DNA from: Pirellulales bacterium
Lineage (GTDB): Bacteria > Planctomycetota > Planctomycetia > Pirellulales > JAICIG01
Assembly (NCBI GenBank): GCA_025924495.1
Contig: JAICIG010000017.1
Coordinates: 1 to 35,578 of the forward strand
DNA: 35,578 nt
Reading direction: 5' to 3'
The first letter of the stretch is position 1; each line of letters opens with the position of its first letter. This document shows, piece by piece, positions 31,254-35,578 of this stretch. A program made the translations under genes and the position numbers. Under the pieces are notes generated by a model. The model ran no database searches and was not told where the DNA came from. It worked only from the letters and a program-made list of their open reading frames with translations.

Positions 31254-32189
31254 TCACGCTCTCGGATGAAACTGCTTGTGAATGGCCTTGAGCCGGGCGT
31301 GGTCGACGTGCGTGTAGATCTGCGTGGTGGAGATGTTGGCGTGGCCAAGCATTTCCTGGACTTGCCGCAAGTCGGCCCCGCCGGCCAGGACGTGCGTCGC
31401 AAAACTATGTCTCAGCGTGTGCGGACTGATCGTATCGGGCGCCCCAATGCGCTTAGCATAGCGCTTAATCAGTTCCCACAGCCGCTCGCGCCGCAGCCGC
31501 AAACCGCGCCTCGAGAGCAACAGCCAAGGCGGATGCGCCGTATTGCGAGCCGCCAGCTTGGGCCGCTCGTGTTCCAGATATTCGCGAATAGCCGCCGCCG
31601 CGCGCTTGCCGAGCGGCACGAGCCGCTGCTTGTCACCCTTGCCGTGGCAGAGGCAATAACCGGCGTCGAGATGCACGTCGCGAGTTTGCAGGTTTGAGAG
31701 TTCGGATGCGCGGCAACCGGTGGCATAGAGCAACTCGAGCATGGCTCTATCGCGTCGCCAGCATGTTTCGATCCGCCGCGGCGCTGCCAACAGCCGATCG
31801 ACCATCTCCGGCGACAGCACTTCGGGCACTCGCTGCCACAACTTCTGGCTACCTAATAGCTCGACCGGATTGTCGCTAAGGATCCCTTCCAGCTGCAGAT
31901 AGCGGAAGAACAGCTTCAGCGAAACCAGGTGTCTGGCGAGACTCGCCGGGGCCAGCGTCTGCTCGTGCAGCCAGCCCGCATAGTCGGCCAGCTCTTGAAT
32001 CTTCAGCGCCGGAATCCGCCGCTCGCCCAGCCAGGCGTAGAAACGTCGCAGGTCGCGGCGATAAGCGGCCACCGTATTTTCGGCCAGGTGGCATTCGCTG
32101 CGCAGATAATCGGCAAAGCTGACCGCCCACGGGTGCTCCGACTTGTGAGCAGGGGGCGGGACATCGACCTTCTTTTGCCGTTTCACCAT
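31254..32189 (-). CDS. Tyrosine recombinase XerC/XerD
   Basis: This encodes 311 residues from the ATG at 32189; the frame is open further upstream to 32309 but that part is not family-like. It has the two Xer domains: an N-terminal SAM-like core-binding domain (SFADYLRSECHLAENTVAAYRRDLRRFYAWL) and a catalytic domain with Arg160 in LYATGCRASELSNL, Lys184 in HGKGDKQRLVPLG, His257 and Arg260 in SPHTLRHSFATHVL, His283 in MLGHANISTTQ, and the nucleophile Tyr292 in IYTHV. All catalytic residues are present. Length and motifs fit the housekeeping XerC/XerD pair that resolves chromosome dimers at dif, rather than a phage integrase. Which of the two it is cannot be decided here. No dif-like site was recognised in the window. 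Confidence 0.95.
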   Translation of the reverse strand: MVKRQKKVDVPPPAHKSEHPWAVSFADYLRSECHLAENTVAAYRRDLRRFYAWLGERRIPALKIQELADYAGWLHEQTLAPASLARHLVSLKLFFRYLQLEGILSDNPVELLGSQKLWQRVPEVLSPEMVDRLLAAPRRIETCWRRDRAMLELLYATGCRASELSNLQTRDVHLDAGYCLCHGKGDKQRLVPLGKRAAAAIREYLEHERPKLAARNTAHPPWLLLSRRGLRLRRERLWELIKRYAKRIGAPDTISPHTLRHSFATHVLAGGADLRQVQEMLGHANISTTQIYTHVDHARLKAIHKQFHPRA

Positions 32190-32419
32190 AAGCGCTCGCT
32201 GGTCAATTCGGCCGATTTGCCACGAAAGTTGAAGTAAATTACTAAAGTTGCTCTTGCTGCGGTCGCAACGTCGGAGCAGGACGATAAAATCGGGCCGAGC
32301 CAAGCCCAACGGCCGGCCAAGGGATGCGTTCCCATCGAGCGCAACGATTTAATAAAAGAGATTGGCCTGCAGAATCCATCAAGGCAGATCGTGATATTCG
32401 CGGCGGAAAGTCGTTAGAC

Positions 32420-33403
32420 ATGAATATTCTTGTCAGTGGCGGAGCGGGTTACATCGGCAGTCATGCAGTCCGGCTGCTTTGCCGGGCCGGACACGACGTT
32501 TGGGTCTATGACAATCTCTCACTGGGGCATCGCGCATCTGTACCGGCGGAGCGGTTGATCGAAGGCGAGTTGATGGATCGCGGGTTGCTGATTCATGCGC
32601 TCGAGAGCCGCCGCATCGAGGCCGTCATGCACTTCGCGGCTTTCGCCTTGGTGGGGGAATCGGTCGCCGATCCAGCCAAGTATTACCAGAACAACATCGT
32701 CGCCAGCTTATCATTGCTGGAAGCGATGCGCGCGGCTGACGTGGCGAAGATCGTCTTCTCCAGCACTACGGCCACCTACGGCGCTCCGAAGCGGATTCCG
32801 ATCACCGAAGACGAGCCGCAGCAGCCCATCAACCCCTACGGCTTTGCCAAGCTGGTCATCGAACGGGCGCTAGCCGATTATGCTCATGCATATGGTCTGG
32901 CTTACGCCGCGCTGCGCTACTTCAACGCCGCGGGCGCTACGCCCGACGGCGATCTGGGCGAAGATCATGACCCCGAGTCGCACCTCATTCCGATCGTGCT
33001 GCAGGTCGCCCTCGGGCAACGCGAGCAGATTGCCATTTTCGGCGATGATTATCCGACGCCCGACGGTACTTGCATTCGCGACTATGTCCATGTCGATGAT
33101 CTGGGCGCCGCGCATCTGCTGGCGCTTGAACGGCTGGAGCAGGGCAGGGGACTGCAACTCAATCTAGGCACGGGCCGCGGCCATAGCGTGCGCGAAGTGA
33201 TTGAGGCCTGCCGACGCGTGACCGGCAAACCGATTCCTGAGCGGCTCGCGCCCCGGCGTCCCGGTGATCCGCCGGAGCTGGTCGCCGATTCGAGCAAGGC
33301 CCAGGCGGTGTTGGGCTGGCAACCTCGCTACACCCAGCTGGATGCAATCGTCGAAACCGCCTGGCGCTGGCATTCTGCGCACCCGCATGGGTATGGAGAT
33401 TAA
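32420..33403 (+). CDS. galE: UDP-glucose 4-epimerase
   Basis: This encodes 327 residues from the ATG at 32420, preceded by a GGAAAG-like site; upstream in-frame codons are not family-like. The enzyme interconverts UDP-glucose and UDP-galactose for glycan synthesis and galactose use. It is an extended short-chain dehydrogenase with the NAD-binding GGAGYIGSH (7-15), HFAAFALVGESV, Ser114-Ser115-Thr116 in VFSSTTATYGAPK, and the catalytic Tyr140/Lys144 in NPYGFAK, followed by RYFNAAGA and RDYVHVDDL, which are diagnostic of GalE. The motifs are complete. It starts divergently from the xer gene with about 230 bases between. Confidence 0.95.
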   Translation: MNILVSGGAGYIGSHAVRLLCRAGHDVWVYDNLSLGHRASVPAERLIEGELMDRGLLIHALESRRIEAVMHFAAFALVGESVADPAKYYQNNIVASLSLLEAMRAADVAKIVFSSTTATYGAPKRIPITEDEPQQPINPYGFAKLVIERALADYAHAYGLAYAALRYFNAAGATPDGDLGEDHDPESHLIPIVLQVALGQREQIAIFGDDYPTPDGTCIRDYVHVDDLGAAHLLALERLEQGRGLQLNLGTGRGHSVREVIEACRRVTGKPIPERLAPRRPGDPPELVADSSKAQAVLGWQPRYTQLDAIVETAWRWHSAHPHGYGD

Positions 33404-33652
33404 GGGACCAAGGGATAAACGACGGCCAGAGCGTTCAGAGCTTGTTGGCCTTGTGAATATGTGAGCGGCTGCTTTGACTGGCTAGGCCGATCCGGTCTGT
33501 CCGCCTGGTTCGCCTCATTTACCGATTCGCCCCCCGGGGCTCGACGGCCTGGGCTTGAAACTCTCTGGTGAACTGAAGCCGATACTGCCTGCCGGTCCGC
33601 TCTACCCGCTGCCTCTTAGTCACATTGACGCTGCGAGCTTTTCTTCCCCTGT
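33404..33652. other. Intergenic region after galE
   Basis: Part of a 341-base gap. This first part shows no gene and no hairpin followed by T residues that would end galE transcription. The remaining 90 bases hold the promoter candidate and palindrome listed separately. Confidence 0.4.
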
Positions 33653-33682
33653 TTGACCTTGGTGGGAAAGGGCGTTTCTGAT
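33653..33682 (+). promoter_or_regulatory. Candidate promoter
   Basis: TTGACC (33653-33658) matches the -35 consensus at five of six positions; TCTGAT (33677-33682) follows after 18 bases as a weak -10. Transcription would begin about 33690, immediately before the 18-bp palindrome. Confidence 0.35.
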
Positions 33683-33698
33683 ATGAATCGCCCCCCTT

Positions 33699-33716
33699 GT
33701 GCTGCGCGCGCAGCAC
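33699..33716. repeat. 18-bp perfect palindrome in leader
   Basis: GTGCTGCGCGCGCAGCAC is a perfect inverted repeat 28 bases before the ATG at 33745, preceded by six C and followed by TCTCTTTCC. In RNA it can form a stem of about seven pairs. Possible roles are a 5' stabilising hairpin, an operator, or a terminator for galE read-through. Confidence 0.6.
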
Positions 33717-33744
33717 TCTCTTTCCGACCAACCGAGACGCGACG

Positions 33745-34251
33745 ATGAAGAAGACCATCTTGTTGCTGGCCCTCGTGGCCGGCGCAGGCTACTACCTGCA
33801 TTGGTATACATTCTCCACGGAAACCAGCGGCAACACGGAACACGTGCACATTGTGATCGACAAAGACAAGATCCAGCAGGACGAAGCCAAGGCGCTGGAA
33901 AAGCTGCGCGGCGAAAGCGGACAGCTGCTCGAGAACGCCGGCCAGCAGACCAGCTATCAGGCGCCGGCGAACCAAGGTCAATTCGGGCAGGACCCCTATG
34001 GCCAGCCGCAATCTGGCCCAGGCCAATACCAGCCGCCGCGCGGCGGCTACGCGCCGCGATCGAACCAGCCGGCCGTACAGGTCGTCGAGCAGCCCGAGCC
34101 GCAACCCGGATATCCATCGTCCGGCGGTTATGCCCCGCAACAGGACCCCTATTCGCTGCCCGACTCTTACTCGCCTGGCGCCGAGGCGCCAACCGCACCG
34201 CGCCGTCCGGCGCGCACGGCCGCCCAGGATCTCGATCGTGGTTTCAACTGA
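33745..34251 (+). CDS. Membrane-anchored or exported low-complexity protein
   Basis: This encodes 168 residues. MKKTILLLALVAGAGYYLHW is a signal peptide or signal anchor without a clear cleavage site. Residues 20-70 are polar with a helical KDKIQQDEAKALEKLRGE. From about 70 to the end the protein is rich in Gln, Gly, Pro, Tyr and Ser (for example QFGQDPYGQPQSGPGQYQPP and GGYAPRSNQP), with repeated GGYAP and QDPY motifs, so it is probably disordered. The tail is ARTAAQDLDRGFN. It has no recognised family. It is a monocistronic unit with a strong terminator about 105 bases downstream. A role in the envelope is likely from the signal; more cannot be said. Confidence 0.75.
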   Translation: MKKTILLLALVAGAGYYLHWYTFSTETSGNTEHVHIVIDKDKIQQDEAKALEKLRGESGQLLENAGQQTSYQAPANQGQFGQDPYGQPQSGPGQYQPPRGGYAPRSNQPAVQVVEQPEPQPGYPSSGGYAPQQDPYSLPDSYSPGAEAPTAPRRPARTAAQDLDRGFN

Positions 34252-34355
34252 CATACGTACGAGTTCGCAAAGGCAGGCGAGCGGAGGGCGTTAGTCCGCT
34301 GATCTTTTACCGCTCCAAGTTACGCTTGCTGCCGGCGTCGACTCGCTTGATCCCC

Positions 34356-34393
34356 AGGCCGCGCAGCTGTTCTCGCTGCGCGGCCTATTTTTT
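34356..34393 (+). terminator. Rho-independent terminator
   Basis: A perfect 12-bp stem, AGGCCGCGCAGC (34356-34367) and GCTGCGCGGCCT (34375-34386), with a 7-base loop TGTTCTC, is followed by A and six T. It ends the transcript of the low-complexity protein gene and isolates it from the exoribonuclease gene downstream. Confidence 0.93.
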
Positions 34394-34521
34394 GCGACAA
34401 GTGCAGCTTCGCCAGCCGGCCGCCGGGCAGCCGCCGAAAAATTTGAGATTGCCCCGCGCAGCCGATAAGATGCTCGCACGGCGATTGCCGGAGGACTTCT
34501 TTTCAAGCAAGGGCAACTGCA

Positions 34522-35538
34522 ATGGCGGGGCGACCGATATCGGTGATGGCGCTATCGGAAATGGCGCACGGGCATGAGGCGGATCTGTTCGCGCTAATGA
34601 CGGTTAAGGAGGAGCTGACCACGCGCGACGGCAAGGCGTACTTCAAGGTCGGCTTTCGCGACGCGCGGCGCGAGGTCAGCTTTCCGATTTGGGGCGATTC
34701 ACCCTGGGCCGAAGATTGCCGCCGCCAATGGGCGCCGGGTTTAGCCTACAAGCTGCGAGCCGTGTTTCGCGAGACGAATTACGGGCCGCAGCTCGAGATT
34801 CGTAAGATCCGCGAAGTCGTCGAGGCCGACAAAACCGACGGCTTCGACCCAGCCATGTTCCTGCCGCAATCGCGGTTCGATCCAGCGGCCATGTTCGACG
34901 AACTTGCGGGACTGGCGAAAGACAAGATTGGCGATGCGGCGTTGAGCCGGCTCGTCGTTTCACTGCTCGAAGCGCATCGCGAAGTCTTGCTGACATTGCC
35001 CGCCGCGACGCGCAACCATCACGCCTTTGCCGGCGGATTTCTGGAACACGTGCTGAGCGTGACGCGGTCGGCGGTTTATCTGGCGACGAAGTACGCCGAT
35101 TACTATCTCGATATGCAGCCGCCCTTAAACGCGGACCTGGTCGTGGCCGGCGCCATCCTGCACGATATCGGGAAGCTCCGAGAGTTGGAGTGGAAGCCCG
35201 AGGGAGCGGCCTACACCAGCGAGGGCGCCTTGATCGGCCACATCTTGCAAGGCCGCGATCTGGTGCGCGAAGCCGCCGCGCGGCAGGCGGCTGCCGGCGA
35301 ACCGCTCGACGCCGACTTGCTCCTGCGGCTCGAACACATCATCGTTTCGCACCAGCGGTTGCCCGAGTGGGGCTCTCCCAAGCCGCCCATGACGCCCGAG
35401 GCGCTGCTCGTCCACTACGCCGACGATCTCGACGCGAAGTACCACATGGTCTATCTGACACTCCGCGACGATACCACCGCAGGGCCGCTGACCTCGAAGA
35501 AAAACGTTTTGATGCAGCAGTTTTATCGGGGCGGGTGA
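34522..35538 (+). CDS. YhaM-like 3'-5' exoribonuclease (OB-fold plus HD domain)
   Basis: This encodes 338 residues; B. subtilis YhaM has 314. The ATG is preceded by AAGGG with an 8-base gap. Residues about 15-105 form an OB-fold nucleic-acid-binding domain (TTRDGKAYFKVGFRDARREV, then YKLRAVFRETNYGPQLEI), and about 160-330 form an HD domain with HHAFAGGFLEHVLSV (His176) and AGAILHDIGKLRELE (His214-Asp215), then GHILQGRDLV, LEHIIVSHQ and HYADDLDAK, which match the YhaM/CBF1 group. These enzymes are 3'-5' exoribonucleases, so this gene adds to the RNA-turnover set rny-ymdB. It ends 40 bases before the window edge. Confidence 0.88.
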   Translation: MAGRPISVMALSEMAHGHEADLFALMTVKEELTTRDGKAYFKVGFRDARREVSFPIWGDSPWAEDCRRQWAPGLAYKLRAVFRETNYGPQLEIRKIREVVEADKTDGFDPAMFLPQSRFDPAAMFDELAGLAKDKIGDAALSRLVVSLLEAHREVLLTLPAATRNHHAFAGGFLEHVLSVTRSAVYLATKYADYYLDMQPPLNADLVVAGAILHDIGKLRELEWKPEGAAYTSEGALIGHILQGRDLVREAAARQAAAGEPLDADLLLRLEHIIVSHQRLPEWGSPKPPMTPEALLVHYADDLDAKYHMVYLTLRDDTTAGPLTSKKNVLMQQFYRGG

Positions 35539-35578
35539 AGAAGAAAGCTGGGCAGTATGGCAGAGCGAGTTGTAAACA

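Noticed and set aside
31254..32309. Xer recombinase as part of a mobile element
   Set aside because: The gene has housekeeping length and motifs, and no transposase, phage gene, att-like duplication or composition change is nearby.
34252..34577. Open frame continuing in the region of the terminator (frame from 33699)
   Set aside because: It runs out of frame across the low-complexity gene and through a perfect terminator; it is a shadow.

Overview
The window reads as a chromosomal segment of a planctomycete, probably of the Pirellulales type. The support is the gene content: a DUF1559 protein with a prepilin-type N-terminus and a C-terminal H-x9-DG motif followed by a tiny lipoprotein, a TPR/FG-GAP/ASPIC-UnbV (CRTAC1) protein, a very long AsmA-like protein, a PilZ-like protein and a DUF3500-like Tat protein, set among scattered housekeeping genes with long, little-structured intergenic DNA. 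There is no rRNA, recognisable tRNA, CRISPR array or insertion sequence.

Region 1 (about 1-3450, + strand, visibly poorer in G+C) is accessory DNA. It holds a gene cut off by the window edge, a multi-pass membrane protein, an exported protein, a winged-helix-like protein with a C-terminal membrane helix, a zinc-ribbon gene remnant, and a TIR-like (CAP12/Pycsar-effector type) protein with a small N-terminal beta domain. The TIR gene has a strong internal ribosome-binding site that would release the TIR domain alone. This is the best candidate here for a little-described, defence-like system. A 16-bp perfect palindrome separates it from the core genome.

Region 2 (3506-8859, + strand) is core metabolism: a PduO-type cobalamin adenosyltransferase, then a nitrogen-sensing cluster amt - P-II - glnD (transporter, signal protein and its uridylyltransferase).

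Region 3 (8875-16962, - strand) holds CRTAC1 protein, trpB, trpA, mutM, a Tat-exported DUF3500-like protein and a PilZ-like protein. Region 4 (17436-19424, + strand) has the DUF1559 pseudopilin, its lipoprotein and an FHA protein; a membrane-anchored coiled protein converges on it stop-to-stop. Region 5 (19938-24937, - strand) has a small conserved planctomycete protein, the AsmA-like protein (with no ordinary start codon) and a GT39-like membrane glycosyltransferase.

Region 6 (25136-35538) holds an MFS transporter, tilS (- strand), a 700-bp gap with a possible structured RNA, rny and ymdB (an RNA-turnover pair also adjacent in Bacillus), a Xer recombinase (- strand), galE, a low-complexity anchored protein with a textbook terminator, and a YhaM-like OB/HD exoribonuclease.

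A recurring signal is a family of 7-bp-period tandem repeats at gene borders (11755, 26811, 26915, 31076, 31169). They touch gene ends: one forms the tail of tilS, one contains the last codons and stop of ymdB, and one occupies the leader of mutM.
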